Assembly: GCF_027484205.1 (NCBI RefSeq)
Contig: NZ_JAIXUB010000019.1
Location: 108,181-172,180 of the forward strand
Direction of reading: 5' to 3'
From: Flavobacterium sp.
GTDB taxonomy: Bacteria; Bacteroidota; Bacteroidia; Flavobacteriales; Flavobacteriaceae
DNA length: 64,000 nucleotides
Of this stretch, positions 15,951 through 24,623 are shown in pieces (the first letter of the stretch is position 1; every line of letters begins with the position of its first letter). Made by a program: the position numbers and the translations under genes. The notes under the pieces are model-generated. The model ran no database searches, was not told where the DNA came from, and worked only from the letters and a program-made list of their open reading frames with translations.

Positions 15951-17795
15951 TTACTTAGTAGTAATTACAATTTTCTTGGTTTGTGATCCTGGAGTTTCTT
16001 TTCCATTTTCATCATAAACTCTCACTGATTTTACATTTTGTAAATTCATTTGATTCAAAGTTTCTAATGGATTCGATTTTTGTACTCCATTTACTGTAAG
16101 CACTAAACCTTCATCATTTAATCGAATTGATGGATAGCGAGGTAATTTTAAAATTTTTTCTGATGGAATGAAAACAATATCATCACCATTATCGTTTGAA
16201 AAAATTATTGTTTTTCTCTCAGACATTTCCTTCGAAATATTAATCTTCTCAAGTGTAGTAACGCCATCGAAAACCATTGCACCATCTTTAGCTTTTTCTC
16301 CAAATTTTTTAACGGCTTCTTCTTCATCATAATACGTAATGGAACCATCACATTTTAAAGTGTAGCCTTTTAATTCATTTTGAAAATATTCTTTACCGTT
16401 TATAATGTAAAATCTGTTTTTTTCTTCATTTATCTCAATTTTATTATAACTGATTTTTTTTCTTCCAACTGGTGGTGTTGGAGGTGGTGGTGGTGGAATT
16501 GGATAACCTTTTTGAGAAGTTATTTTTTTTACTTTAATTTCAGTTCCAAATTGTTTAGAAAGTTTTTCATCAACTTCGAATCCAGATAAATCGTTGGTAT
16601 CAGAAAACCCAATTTTATCTTCATCAATTGTGAAATAGATAGGTTCAATAGGTTCGTATCCATCAGTTTCTGAAATTCCTTTATGACCTTTGTGATCGTC
16701 AAATTCAATTTTAATAGCCGTTATTTCACCTTTTGCATTTCGTTTGATTTTTGAAAAGGTATAGTCAATACCGTGTTGTTCTTTTAAAATTCGAGAATCT
16801 TCTTTCATTTCTGAGTCAGTGGCATCTTTGTCGGTCATAGTTTTTACAAGAATTGCTTTTACACTATCAATAACAGTGTTATTTAGTTCCTTTTTAGCTT
16901 TTACTTGTTTCTCTTGTGCGACAACTTTTATTTGAAATAAAAATACGAAAGCAGTAATTACTGGAAGAATTAACGCATACTTCCAAATGTTTCTTTTGTT
17001 GGATTGATTTTTGTTTAACATAACGATTCGTTTTTTGATTAATGATTGATAAAAATGATTGGTGATGGATAAGCAGTTTTGATGAGTAACTACCTTTAAA
17101 AGTGCCATTTGATAACACTTTTTGTCTTCTATATTTTGTATTGCTTTGCTATCGGCAATGTATTCTAGATTTTGAATAATAGCTTTTTGATATAACCAAA
17201 CTAATGGATTGAACCAAAAAACAATGGTAAATAATTTTGACACCATAACATCAATAGAGTGCTTTTCTTTGCTGTGAATTGTCTCATGCAATAAGATACT
17301 TTTTAGTTCTTCTTGCGAGTATAGACTTGAATTAAACACAATATAATTAAAGAATGAGAAAGGCGCTATATCTTGATTTATGTTGATATAAGACAAGTCT
17401 TCTTGCTTCTGAATGTTTTGTTTTCTCAACAGTTTAGCAAGCGAAATCATATCAATAATGACTTTAATAATTAAGATTGTTGCGACAATACCGTAGACAA
17501 TAAGCAAGATTTGAAGCCAATCAATACTTTCCGTTGGAATTGGTGTTGCTTTGTCAATAATTACAGGTAAGTCATTTTTTTTTGTTGCAACAGGTAAAGT
17601 AATTTTCGGACTTTCAACGTAAACAATTTTAGTAATAAAAAATAAAGGCAATAGGATGGAAGCAAATAATCCCGAAAGTAAAAACCAACGATTGCTTGTA
17701 AAGAATGTTTCTTTTCGCAACAAAAAGTAATAAGCAAGAAAGAAAGTAGCTAACAATCCGCTTGATTTTAATAAGTAAGTTACAATTTCTTCCAT
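15951..17795 (-). CDS. M56 family metalloprotease, BlaR1/MecR1-like sensor
   Basis: 614 residues from the ATG at 17795 (MEEIVTYLLK); nine extra upstream codons look non-native. Membrane segments lie near 10-26, 36-55, 93-116 and 267-288. The zinc protease motif HETIH (H170, H174) and the EYIAD glutamate (E211) lie in the cytosolic loop between the third and fourth helices, as in BlaR1. The periplasmic C-terminal part has the KRN.KGEITAIK domain, a proline run (PIPPPPPPTPP) and two segments ending in EKAKDG or KKIVITTK like TonB-receptor plug fragments. There is no penicillin-binding domain, so the signal is not evidently a beta-lactam. It acts with the BlaI repressor 110 bases upstream. Confidence 0.88.
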   Translation of the reverse strand: MEEIVTYLLKSSGLLATFFLAYYFLLRKETFFTSNRWFLLSGLFASILLPLFFITKIVYVESPKITLPVATKKNDLPVIIDKATPIPTESIDWLQILLIVYGIVATILIIKVIIDMISLAKLLRKQNIQKQEDLSYININQDIAPFSFFNYIVFNSSLYSQEELKSILLHETIHSKEKHSIDVMVSKLFTIVFWFNPLVWLYQKAIIQNLEYIADSKAIQNIEDKKCYQMALLKVVTHQNCLSITNHFYQSLIKKRIVMLNKNQSNKRNIWKYALILPVITAFVFLFQIKVVAQEKQVKAKKELNNTVIDSVKAILVKTMTDKDATDSEMKEDSRILKEQHGIDYTFSKIKRNAKGEITAIKIEFDDHKGHKGISETDGYEPIEPIYFTIDEDKIGFSDTNDLSGFEVDEKLSKQFGTEIKVKKITSQKGYPIPPPPPPTPPVGRKKISYNKIEINEEKNRFYIINGKEYFQNELKGYTLKCDGSITYYDEEEAVKKFGEKAKDGAMVFDGVTTLEKINISKEMSERKTIIFSNDNGDDIVFIPSEKILKLPRYPSIRLNDEGLVLTVNGVQKSNPLETLNQMNLQNVKSVRVYDENGKETPGSQTKKIVITTK

Positions 17796-17905
17796 GATTT
17801 TTAATGTCAATTTCAATTTCAAAAAGCAATTTCAATATTAAAATTTCATCACTTTTTATGTAATTAAATGTATTAATCTAACTTCAATTCTCTTTTTTCT
17901 TTACT

Positions 17906-18265
17906 CTATTTTCTCTTTTCTATGATTTCTAAAATCTCACGCAATTCATCAGCAGAAATTTTTTCTTCTTCAGCAAAAAACGAAACCATATTTTTATAAG
18001 AATTATTGAAATAGTTTTCAATTGCCGTATTCATAAATTCTTTGCGATAGTCTTCAAGAGCAATAATTGGAAAATATTGATGTGTATTTCCATAAGCATT
18101 GTGACTTACATATCCTTTGTCTTCCAAATTTCTAATGATGGTAGATAGTGTATTGTAATGTGGTTGTTCGTCAGTTATTTCCGCCATGACTTCTTTTACA
18201 AAAGCTTTTTTTAGCTTCCATAAAATGTGCATGATTTCTTCTTCTTTATTGGTTAACTTTTGCAT
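17906..18265 (-). CDS. BlaI/MecI/CopY-family transcriptional repressor
   Basis: 119 residues from the ATG at 18265 (MQKLTNKEEEIMHILWKLKK). It has a winged helix-turn-helix with the family pattern EEEIMHILW, VKEVMAEI, YNTLSTIIRNLEDKGYV, and a helical dimerisation region (YKNMVSFFAEEEKISADELR). It would be cleaved by the M56 protease encoded next on the same strand. Two AACTA/TAGTT palindromes cover its promoter, consistent with autorepression. The KGYVSH position is intact. Confidence 0.93.
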   Translation of the reverse strand: MQKLTNKEEEIMHILWKLKKAFVKEVMAEITDEQPHYNTLSTIIRNLEDKGYVSHNAYGNTHQYFPIIALEDYRKEFMNTAIENYFNNSYKNMVSFFAEEEKISADELREILEIIEKRK

Positions 18266-18283
18266 GATTTTTATTTTATAAGA

Positions 18284-18314
18284 CAAACATATAACTATAT
18301 TTTTAGTTACACAA
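18284..18314 (-). promoter_or_regulatory. Promoter of the blaI-M56 operon
   Basis: On the minus strand the -7 element reads TATGTTTG (18284-18291), a full consensus match, with a -33 TTG at 18312-18314, 20 bases apart. The ATG is 18 bases downstream. The two operators below overlap this promoter. Confidence 0.6.
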
Positions 18315-18328
18315 CTATTTTTATAGTT
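18293..18328. promoter_or_regulatory. Tandem palindromic operators for the BlaI-type repressor
   Basis: AACTATATTTTTAGTT (18293-18308) and AACTATTTTTATAGTT (18313-18328) are two inverted repeats of AACTA / TAGTT, centres 20 bases apart, about two helical turns. One sits between -7 and -33 and the other over and upstream of -33. A third palindrome, AGTTAATTAACT, follows at 18325-18336. Binding by the repressor is inferred from position. Confidence 0.6.
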
Positions 18329-18376
18329 AATTAACTAAATTTAACGTTTGAATATTTAAAAATGATATAAAAAGGT

Positions 18377-18485
18377 CTTCGACAGGCTTAGAGTGACAAT
18401 CGTTTTTTAATTGGACTTACTTTGATAATGCCTTTTTTTCAATATAATATTTATAACTTATTGTCACACTGAGCTTGTCGAAGTG
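18377..18485. repeat. Inverted pair of TGAGC-GTCGAAGTG elements
   Basis: CTTCGACAGGCTTAGAGTGACA (18377-18398, two more than shown in family core) and its near reverse complement at 18462-18485, containing CACACTGAGCTTGTCGAAGTG in two parts, can pair as a long hairpin with a 63-base loop. They belong to the dispersed family described in the findings. Confidence 0.75.
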
Positions 18486-18562
18486 ATTTTTTACTCTAGA
18501 TGCAAATAATAAATTAAATCAATCTATCAAATTCGTTTAATTTATGTGAAACAATAATTACT

Positions 18563-18570
18563 TACTTTTG
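18563..18570 (+). promoter_or_regulatory. Putative -7 promoter element of the gene at 18589
   Basis: TACTTTTG, a full TAnnTTTG match, 18 bases before the ATG. Confidence 0.4.
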
Positions 18571-18588
18571 TTCCAATAGAAAATAGTA

Positions 18589-19158
18589 ATGCCAATTAAA
18601 ACCTACAATAAAACCAATTTTCACAAATACACTTTTTGTATTTTCAAAGAAGTCGATTTTGATTCAATTAAAGATTTGAAATTAAATTTCAAAAGTAAAT
18701 CGGGTAGTTGTTATTATTTTGTAGAAAATGGAGTCTATCGTTTGTCCAATCATTGGAGTAGAGTAGCCAATTGTAAATGGAGATTGGTTTCAAATTCTGT
18801 TGTCACACTGAGCGCAGTCGAAGTGCCAAATTCCAATAGAACCAAACTTGGTTATGCTAATTGGGTTGATTTTTATCACGATAATGATGTTGATAAGATT
18901 TACTTTCTTGAAGCCAATTATGAATCTAAATCTGTGAATTTTTATCACAAACAAAGTTCAAATTACACTTCCGATAAAGTTTTAAGATCATCTTCAGAAA
19001 CTACCAAATTAATCAAACAAATAAGAACTTTATTCGAAGAAACTGCTTGGGCAAAATATCTAAATAAAGATAATATTGATGTTTTGCGACAAGAAATTAT
19101 TGAGGAAATGATATCTACAAATCAGTCTTTTCAAGAAATAAGAAGGAGATTTTTGTAA
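18589..19158 (+). CDS. Conserved hypothetical protein interrupted in frame by a dispersed repeat
   Basis: 189 residues with no signal or membrane segment. An aromatic-rich core (YRLSNHWSRVANCKWRL) and the repeated FYHDND / NFYHKQS pattern are visible, and the C-terminal 60 residues are helical. No function is known. Bases 18801-18825 are a copy of the CACACTGAGC..AGTCGAAGTG repeat, adding residues VTLSAVEV after NSV without breaking the frame. This segment is probably a lineage-specific insertion between two strands. Confidence 0.7.
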   Translation: MPIKTYNKTNFHKYTFCIFKEVDFDSIKDLKLNFKSKSGSCYYFVENGVYRLSNHWSRVANCKWRLVSNSVVTLSAVEVPNSNRTKLGYANWVDFYHDNDVDKIYFLEANYESKSVNFYHKQSSNYTSDKVLRSSSETTKLIKQIRTLFEETAWAKYLNKDNIDVLRQEIIEEMISTNQSFQEIRRRFL

Positions 19159-19164
19159 AAATTA

Positions 19165-19719
19165 CTAATTCTTAATTTTCCCTAATCTGTACTCCTTTAT
19201 ATTACCAATTATTAATGCCAAAATTCCCAATAAAAATCCTTTTCCAAAAATAATTAGTTCTCTATCAAAAGGTAAAAAAACATTTCTATCACCTTCATAA
19301 TCTCTATGAATAGTGGTTGAATGAATTACAAAAGATTCGAATAACCAACCTAAATTCATAAATAATGCTATAAAAAAGACAAGAAATAACTTACTTCTAA
19401 ATTTCTTAAATAATAAAAGTAATGGAAGAAATGAATGTGAAAAAAGCATTAAAATGTAGGTCAATTTGTAAATTCCTGTAGCTCGATTTATAAAAGAAGC
19501 ATACAATTCAGAATCTACCTTAACTACTGAAATTAAAAAAAGATAAATAATTGATAACAAGCAATAAAAAATCATCAAGTAGCTTACTATTTCAAGGGCA
19601 GTTTTTGTTTTAATTGATTTTAAAAACTTTTTAAAAATGATTATCAAAAGAACACTAACGAAAATTCCATCAATAAAATGGTCATCTATAAACGAAAGTA
19701 ATTCTATAAATGGTTCCAT
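19165..19719 (-). CDS. Hypothetical integral membrane protein
   Basis: 184 residues with about five membrane helices (GIFVSVLLIIIFKKFL, YLMIFYCLLSIIYLFLI, LTYILMLFSHSFLPLLLL, LFLVFFIALFMNLGWLF, LLGILALIIGNI). No catalytic motif. It starts 10 bases after the MFS transporter stop, so the two probably form one transcript. The function is unknown. Confidence 0.65.
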   Translation of the reverse strand: MEPFIELLSFIDDHFIDGIFVSVLLIIIFKKFLKSIKTKTALEIVSYLMIFYCLLSIIYLFLISVVKVDSELYASFINRATGIYKLTYILMLFSHSFLPLLLLFKKFRSKLFLVFFIALFMNLGWLFESFVIHSTTIHRDYEGDRNVFLPFDRELIIFGKGFLLGILALIIGNIKEYRLGKIKN

Positions 19720-19729
19720 TTATTAATTT

Positions 19730-20962
19730 TTAATTCTCAATTTTTAATTTTTCCCTTTCTACTAGTTTCATTACCCAATAACCAGCAGCAGTTCCAATTA
19801 GCCCTAAAATTCCCATGAATAACCAATTCATTTGATATCCATAAGAAGCAACAATACTCATTCCTATTTTAGCACTCAAAATATGTGCAGCACTAAAACT
19901 CATAGTAAAAATTGCCATATAACGACCTTCATGACCTTTTGGCGCACGACTCATTGCAAATGAATTGGAAAATGGAAACGCAAACATTTCAGCAACAGTC
20001 ATAAACAACATCATGATGATTAATATTCCAGCCCAAAAGTTGATTAAAAGTGAAAATAAACTCACAGTCATAAGTAAACAACCTATCGTTACTATTTTTA
20101 CTTTGTTCAATTTGTTTCTTTCAATATAACTTACAATAGGCATTTCTAAAAAGAAAACTAATATACCATTTAATGTCAGTAATAAACCTGTTTGAAGTTC
20201 GTTTAAATCAAATTGTTTTTTATGATACAATGGAATGGTAGTAAACAATTGAAAGAATAAAACGCCAGTGATGACACACATAAATAAGAAAATCCAAAAA
20301 GGTCTGTCTTTAAAAACCGATTCTCTATTGGCTTCAAGAAGTGCTTTTGCTTCTTTCGATTCGGCAGGTTTTTTCTTTTCTTTTACTAATAACCAAAAGA
20401 TGAAAATGGCTAGAATACAGGTTGCGCCATCTGCCCAAAAAAGTCCTTTGTAACCAATATTCATAATGATTAATCCGCCTAAAGCTGGTCCAGCGGCAAA
20501 ACCAAGATTAATAGCGAGTCTTACTAATGTTAATGCTCGAGTTCTATTTTCGGGTTTAGCATAAGCGCCAAGTGACACAAACATGGCAGGACGAAACATA
20601 TCGGCAACGACCATAATCAAAAAAACGGCAATGCAAAGCCCAATATAACTTGTGATATATTGTAAACCAAAAAACATTAATCCACTTACGAATAAGCTGA
20701 ATATCATTATTTTATAAAATCCAATTTTGTCCGAAAGTTTTCCTCCAAGCCATGAACCCAACATAGAACCTAATCCGAAACAAACTAAAATATTTCCAAT
20801 TTGTATTTCAGAAAAATGTAAATCTTCATACAAATATTTTGATAAAAAAGGCAAAACCATTGTTCCAGCACGATTGATAAAGGTCACTAAAGTAAGTATC
20901 CAAACTTCTCTTCTGAAACCTCTAAAATTGTCGATATATTTGCGGAAAGCGTTTTTAAACAT
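19730..20962 (-). CDS. MFS transporter
   Basis: 410 residues and 12 predicted helices, the size of a standard major-facilitator permease. The loop 2-3 motif appears as GSWLGGKLSDKIGFYK. After helix 5 there is a conserved GFAAGPALGG. The C-terminal half contains SAKIGMSIVASYG. The substrate cannot be read from sequence; the arrangement resembles DHA1-type drug exporters. It is divergent from the gene at 21057, with promoters back to back. Confidence 0.88.
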   Translation of the reverse strand: MFKNAFRKYIDNFRGFRREVWILTLVTFINRAGTMVLPFLSKYLYEDLHFSEIQIGNILVCFGLGSMLGSWLGGKLSDKIGFYKIMIFSLFVSGLMFFGLQYITSYIGLCIAVFLIMVVADMFRPAMFVSLGAYAKPENRTRALTLVRLAINLGFAAGPALGGLIIMNIGYKGLFWADGATCILAIFIFWLLVKEKKKPAESKEAKALLEANRESVFKDRPFWIFLFMCVITGVLFFQLFTTIPLYHKKQFDLNELQTGLLLTLNGILVFFLEMPIVSYIERNKLNKVKIVTIGCLLMTVSLFSLLINFWAGILIIMMLFMTVAEMFAFPFSNSFAMSRAPKGHEGRYMAIFTMSFSAAHILSAKIGMSIVASYGYQMNWLFMGILGLIGTAAGYWVMKLVEREKLKIEN

Positions 20963-20980
20963 GGATCATTGGTTATTTTG

Positions 20981-21010
20981 CAAAGGTATAAAACTTTGTG
21001 GCTTGGCAAC
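20981..21010 (-). promoter_or_regulatory. Promoter of the MFS gene
   Basis: -7 TACCTTTG at 20981-20988 and -33 TTG at 21007-21009 on the minus strand, 18 bases apart and 18 bases from the ATG. Confidence 0.5.
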
Positions 21011-21042
21011 TTTGTGGTATAACATCTTTTGAACTATTTTTG
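21011..21042 (+). promoter_or_regulatory. Promoter of the DUF1684 gene
   Basis: -33 TTTG at 21011-21014 and -7 TATTTTTG at 21035-21042, 20 bases apart and 14 bases before the ATG at 21057. It is back to back with the MFS promoter; the spacer also carries two CTTTGTGG repeat phrases. Confidence 0.5.
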
Positions 21043-21056
21043 TAAAAAATATTCTG

Positions 21057-21656
21057 ATGAAAAAGTTGTTCACTTTCCTTCTAATTTCATGTTTTTTAAT
21101 TTCGAATGCACAAGATAAAACAGCCCAAACCGCTATAGAGTTTCAAGATAATCTTAATTTGGACTATGCCGATAAAGAGAAAAGTCCTTTGACAGATGAA
21201 GATTTAAAAAACTTTAAAGCTTTAGATTTTTTTCCAATTAGCGATAACTATATTGTTGAGGCAACTTTTGTTAGAACAAAGAAAGAGAAAGCTTTTAAAA
21301 TGAAAACTTCAACAAATCGTTTACCATTGTATAAAAAATATGGAGAACTGTATTTTACAATTGATGGCGTTGCTTGCAAATTAAATGTTTATCAAAATAT
21401 AGATTTAATTAAAAAACCGGGTTTTAATGATTATTTATTTTTACCCTTTTCAGATTTGACTTCGGGCAAAGAAAGCTACATTGGTGGTCGTTATGTAGAT
21501 TTAAGAATTCAAGAAGGAAAACTTTGGAAAATTGATTTTAACAAAGCTTACAATCCGTATTGTGCTTATAATCATAAATATTCGTGCCCGATTGTTCCAT
21601 TGGAGAACGATTTGAATGTCGAGATTTTAGCTGGAGTTAAGAAGTTTCATGACTAA
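21057..21656 (+). CDS. DUF1684 domain-containing secreted protein
   Basis: 199 residues with a signal peptide (MKKLFTFLLISCFLISNAQ, cleavage near 19). The mature part matches DUF1684: FFPISDNYIVEATF, a basic MKTSTNRLPLYKKYGEL, FLPFSDLTSGKESYIGGRY, and the family end FNKAYNPYCAYNHKYSCP, then VPLENDLNVEILAGVK. The function of the family is unknown. The stop overlaps the ATG of the TatD-like gene by one base. Confidence 0.85.
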   Translation: MKKLFTFLLISCFLISNAQDKTAQTAIEFQDNLNLDYADKEKSPLTDEDLKNFKALDFFPISDNYIVEATFVRTKKEKAFKMKTSTNRLPLYKKYGELYFTIDGVACKLNVYQNIDLIKKPGFNDYLFLPFSDLTSGKESYIGGRYVDLRIQEGKLWKIDFNKAYNPYCAYNHKYSCPIVPLENDLNVEILAGVKKFHD

Positions 21657-22300
21657 TGAAGTATTTCAATTTACATACTCACAAATTCACAAATTCTAAT
21701 GAAATTTTAGAATTAGTCAATCAATATCCATGGGAATTTGATGCGACTATTCCTAACTATTCCATCGGAATTCATCCTTGGTACATTGATGTGAATCGTT
21801 TAGAAAATGATTTAAAAGTTATTGAAGAAAAACTGCAATTGGATGAATGTTTAGCTCTTGGTGAATGCGGATTAGACAAACGAATTGATATTCCATTAGC
21901 ATTACAAATAGAAGTTTTTGAAAAGCAAATTGCCTTAGCAGAAAAATATCAAAAACCATTAGTTTTACATTTGGTTGCTGCTTTTGATGAATTGATTGCC
22001 ATCAAAAAGCGATTGAAAATAAAAGTTCCGATTGTAATTCATGGGTTTTCTAAAAATGAACAGGTAGCAAAGCAATTGATAGACAACGGATTTTATCTTT
22101 CTTTTGGAAAATATTTGTTAAGAAATCCCGATTTGGAAACTGTTTTTAAATCGGTTTCAAATGATAGATTTTTCCTGGAAACAGATACTATTGAAGAAAC
22201 CTTAGAAGAAGTTTATATTTTAGCAGCAAAATACAAAAACATAAAAATTGAAGATTTGATTGAAATTTTGAAAGTAAATTTTAATACGGTTTTCAAATAA
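21656..22300 (+). CDS. TatD family metal-dependent hydrolase
   Basis: 214 residues, somewhat shorter than canonical TatD (about 260). The metal ligands can be traced: HTH in NLHTHKF, E in GECGLDK, H in VLHLVAA, H in VIHGFSK, and D in LETDT. TatD proteins are TIM-barrel metal hydrolases with 3'-5' DNase activity reported for some members; the substrate of this short flavobacterial branch is not known. Its start overlaps the stop of the preceding DUF1684 gene. Confidence 0.88.
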   Translation: MKYFNLHTHKFTNSNEILELVNQYPWEFDATIPNYSIGIHPWYIDVNRLENDLKVIEEKLQLDECLALGECGLDKRIDIPLALQIEVFEKQIALAEKYQKPLVLHLVAAFDELIAIKKRLKIKVPIVIHGFSKNEQVAKQLIDNGFYLSFGKYLLRNPDLETVFKSVSNDRFFLETDTIEETLEEVYILAAKYKNIKIEDLIEILKVNFNTVFK

Positions 22301-22341
22301 CTTTAAACTTTTAAACCTTAAACAATTTAAACTAAAAAAGA

Positions 22342-23058
22342 ATGGCAAAGTGGCAAGAAAGAGCAGAATTACTATTCAAACCAGAAGGATTAAATAATTT
22401 AAAAAACGCCCATGTTTTGGTTGTCGGATTGGGTGGCGTTGGTTCGTTTGCAGCCGAGTTTTTAGCTCGTGCTGGTGTTGGAAGTCTTACTATTGTAGAT
22501 GGTGATGTGGTCGATATTACCAACGTAAACAGACAATTACCAGCGTTACATTCTACTGAAGGAAAACCAAAAGTACATGTGGTTGGTGATCGATTAATGG
22601 ATATAAATCCAGAGTTGAATTTGACAAGATTGCAAGAGTTTCTTTCACCAGAAAGAGCTTTTGAAATTGTAGAAGAAAAATATGATTACGTTTTAGATTG
22701 TATTGATAGCGTAACGCCAAAGCTAAATTTGATTGTTGGAGCCAAACGCAAACGAGTAAAAATAATATCTTCAATGGGCGCAGGAGGAAAAATGGAAGCT
22801 GCTAAAGTAAAAGTTTCAGACATTTCCAATACGGTAAATTGTATGTTTGCTAAAACCATCAGACGACGTTTGAAAGAACACAAAATAGATAAATTAAAAG
22901 TAGTTTTTTCTTCAGAAATTCAAGATGAAAGTAGCTTAAAAATGACCGATGGAAGTAACTATAAAAAATCATTTTACGGCACAAACAGTTATATGCCAGG
23001 TCTTTTTGGTTTGTATATGGCGGAAACCGTGATTCGATATTTGATAAAAAAAGAGTAA
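22342..23058 (+). CDS. tcdA: tRNA threonylcarbamoyladenosine dehydratase (ThiF/MoeB/HesA family)
   Basis: 238 residues. The Rossmann-fold adenylation domain has VLVVGLGGVGSFAAEFLARAG and TIVDGDVVDITNVNRQ, then DCIDSVTPKLNLI and SSMGAGGKMEAAKVKVSDIS. This is the TcdA (CsdL/YgdL) type, with no CxxC zinc pairs of MoeB, and the enzyme cyclises t6A37 in tRNAs. It follows the TatD-like gene by 41 bases in the same direction. Confidence 0.9.
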   Translation: MAKWQERAELLFKPEGLNNLKNAHVLVVGLGGVGSFAAEFLARAGVGSLTIVDGDVVDITNVNRQLPALHSTEGKPKVHVVGDRLMDINPELNLTRLQEFLSPERAFEIVEEKYDYVLDCIDSVTPKLNLIVGAKRKRVKIISSMGAGGKMEAAKVKVSDISNTVNCMFAKTIRRRLKEHKIDKLKVVFSSEIQDESSLKMTDGSNYKKSFYGTNSYMPGLFGLYMAETVIRYLIKKE

Positions 23059-23114
23059 TTAGTAATTAGTTTTAAAAAGACTTTGTGTCTTAGTGCCTTC
23101 GTGGCGAATATAAA

Positions 23115-23774
23115 ATGATAAAAACAGTAATTTTCGATATGGATGGCGTAATTGTTGACACGGAACCAGTGCATCATTATGCTTATAACGAACATTTTAA
23201 GCAATTAAATATAGAAATCACACCAGAAATTTATGCGTCTTTTACGGGGAATTCAACTAAGAATATCTTTGAAAAATTGAAGGCGCATTTTAATTTGGAA
23301 CAAGATGTTCAAACGCTAGTAGAAACCAAACGCAATCTTTTTAATGAAGCTTTCGATAAAAAGGAAGATTTATATTTATTAGATGGAGTGGAAGATTTGA
23401 TTAAAGAGTTGTATCAAAATGGTATGCAATTGGTTTTAGCTTCTTCATCTGCAAAAGTTACGATTAATAGAATTTTCAATCGATTTGGTTTGCATCAATA
23501 CTTTACTCATATCGTTTCTGGAGAGGATTTTCCTAAATCGAAACCACATCCTGCTATATTTGAGCATGCGGCTTTTTTATCTGAAACACCAAGAGAAAAT
23601 TGTATCGTAATCGAAGATAGCACCAATGGAATTTTAGCTGCCAAAGCTGCTGGAATTTACTGTATTGGTTATGATAGCGTTAATTCAAAAATGCAAGATT
23701 ATTCAAAAGCAGATGCAGTAATTAGTCATTTTAGTGAGTTGAGTTTTGAGAAGATTAAAATGATAGAAAAATAA
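23115..23774 (+). CDS. HAD-superfamily phosphatase / beta-phosphoglucomutase-like
   Basis: 219 residues with all four HAD motifs: FDMDGVIVDTEP (nucleophile D8, D10), the LASSSAKV serine motif, K of KSKPHP, and the acidic IEDSTNGILAAKAAG. The alpha-helical cap is of subfamily IA. The substrate may be a sugar phosphate, but cannot be decided from sequence. A CTTTGTGTCTTAGTGCCTTC repeat phrase lies just upstream, and the following gene starts 3 bases after the stop. Confidence 0.88.
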   Translation: MIKTVIFDMDGVIVDTEPVHHYAYNEHFKQLNIEITPEIYASFTGNSTKNIFEKLKAHFNLEQDVQTLVETKRNLFNEAFDKKEDLYLLDGVEDLIKELYQNGMQLVLASSSAKVTINRIFNRFGLHQYFTHIVSGEDFPKSKPHPAIFEHAAFLSETPRENCIVIEDSTNGILAAKAAGIYCIGYDSVNSKMQDYSKADAVISHFSELSFEKIKMIEK

Positions 23775-23777
23775 ATT

Positions 23778-24623
23778 ATGAAGAAGATAATATTTTTGTT
23801 TTTAATATTGTATAGTGCCTCTTTTTCTCAAGTAAAGGAAAGAAGTGTTAGTATGCATAATGATGATACTATTATTGATTCAAGTGCAGTCTATTATGAA
23901 ACTATGATTGGCAAAGTTGATACAAGAGATAGCAATTGTTTTTCAGAAATAGAGAGAGCAAAAAAAGATTTTTCAAATGGAAACATGACTTATTATGATT
24001 ATAAAGGATATGGTTCTAGAACTAGAAATATTGATTTTTTTCAAAATGAAATTGAAAAACTTAAAATAAAATATGAACTAGTTTTAGTTGGATGTATGTC
24101 AGGAACAATTGTAACACATTCGTTTATACCTAGAGATAATTGCTATAGAAGTTGTATGGATAAATTAGTTAACGATAAATTTGGTAAAGATTTTTTCAAA
24201 AAGTTAGATAATAAGTCAGATAGTCTTTATGTGATAGAAAATATCAGAAAAGGATATGTTTTTAATTTTTCAGAATGTGATGATAATGTTATAAGATATA
24301 AAAAATCTTTGGGGAAAAAATATAATCAACAGTTTAAGGATATAGATAAAGAATTGGATTCATTAATTACTTATCCAAAAGATTTTAAATATAAAAATGA
24401 AAAATATTATTCTTGGTCTACATGTAGTTTCGTTATAAATGAAGATGGAAGTATTTCTAAACTTAAATTAGAAACAACATTTCAAAATAAATACAATTAT
24501 AGATTCCAAAAATACTTCGAAGATAAAATTAAAAATTTTGTATTGAGTTCAAATTGGGTGCCAGCAATTTCTCATGGTATCGTGGTTAAAAGTGAGTGGG
24601 ATGTGAATTTTCGATATAAATAA
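23778..24623 (+). CDS. Secreted hypothetical protein with a TonB-C-like end
   Basis: 281 residues with a signal peptide (MKKIIFLFLILYSASFSQ). The middle is lysine/aspartate-rich with three Cys-containing segments. The C-terminal 75 residues (SFVINEDGSISKLKLE, then FVLSSNWVPAISHGIVVKSE, then VNFRYK) match the pattern of TonB C-terminal or energy-transducer proteins. No membrane anchor remains after cleavage, so it is not a complete TonB. It follows the HAD gene by 3 bases. Confidence 0.65.
   Translation: MKKIIFLFLILYSASFSQVKERSVSMHNDDTIIDSSAVYYETMIGKVDTRDSNCFSEIERAKKDFSNGNMTYYDYKGYGSRTRNIDFFQNEIEKLKIKYELVLVGCMSGTIVTHSFIPRDNCYRSCMDKLVNDKFGKDFFKKLDNKSDSLYVIENIRKGYVFNFSECDDNVIRYKKSLGKKYNQQFKDIDKELDSLITYPKDFKYKNEKYYSWSTCSFVINEDGSISKLKLETTFQNKYNYRFQKYFEDKIKNFVLSSNWVPAISHGIVVKSEWDVNFRYK

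Noticed and set aside
16380..16589. Open frame with a run of tryptophans opposite the M56 gene
   Set aside because: It is the antisense of the proline run of the M56 protein and has no independent support.
15951..17795. A beta-lactam receptor (true BlaR1)
   Set aside because: The C-terminal part lacks penicillin-binding motifs (SxxK, KTG); only the M56 protease part is shared.
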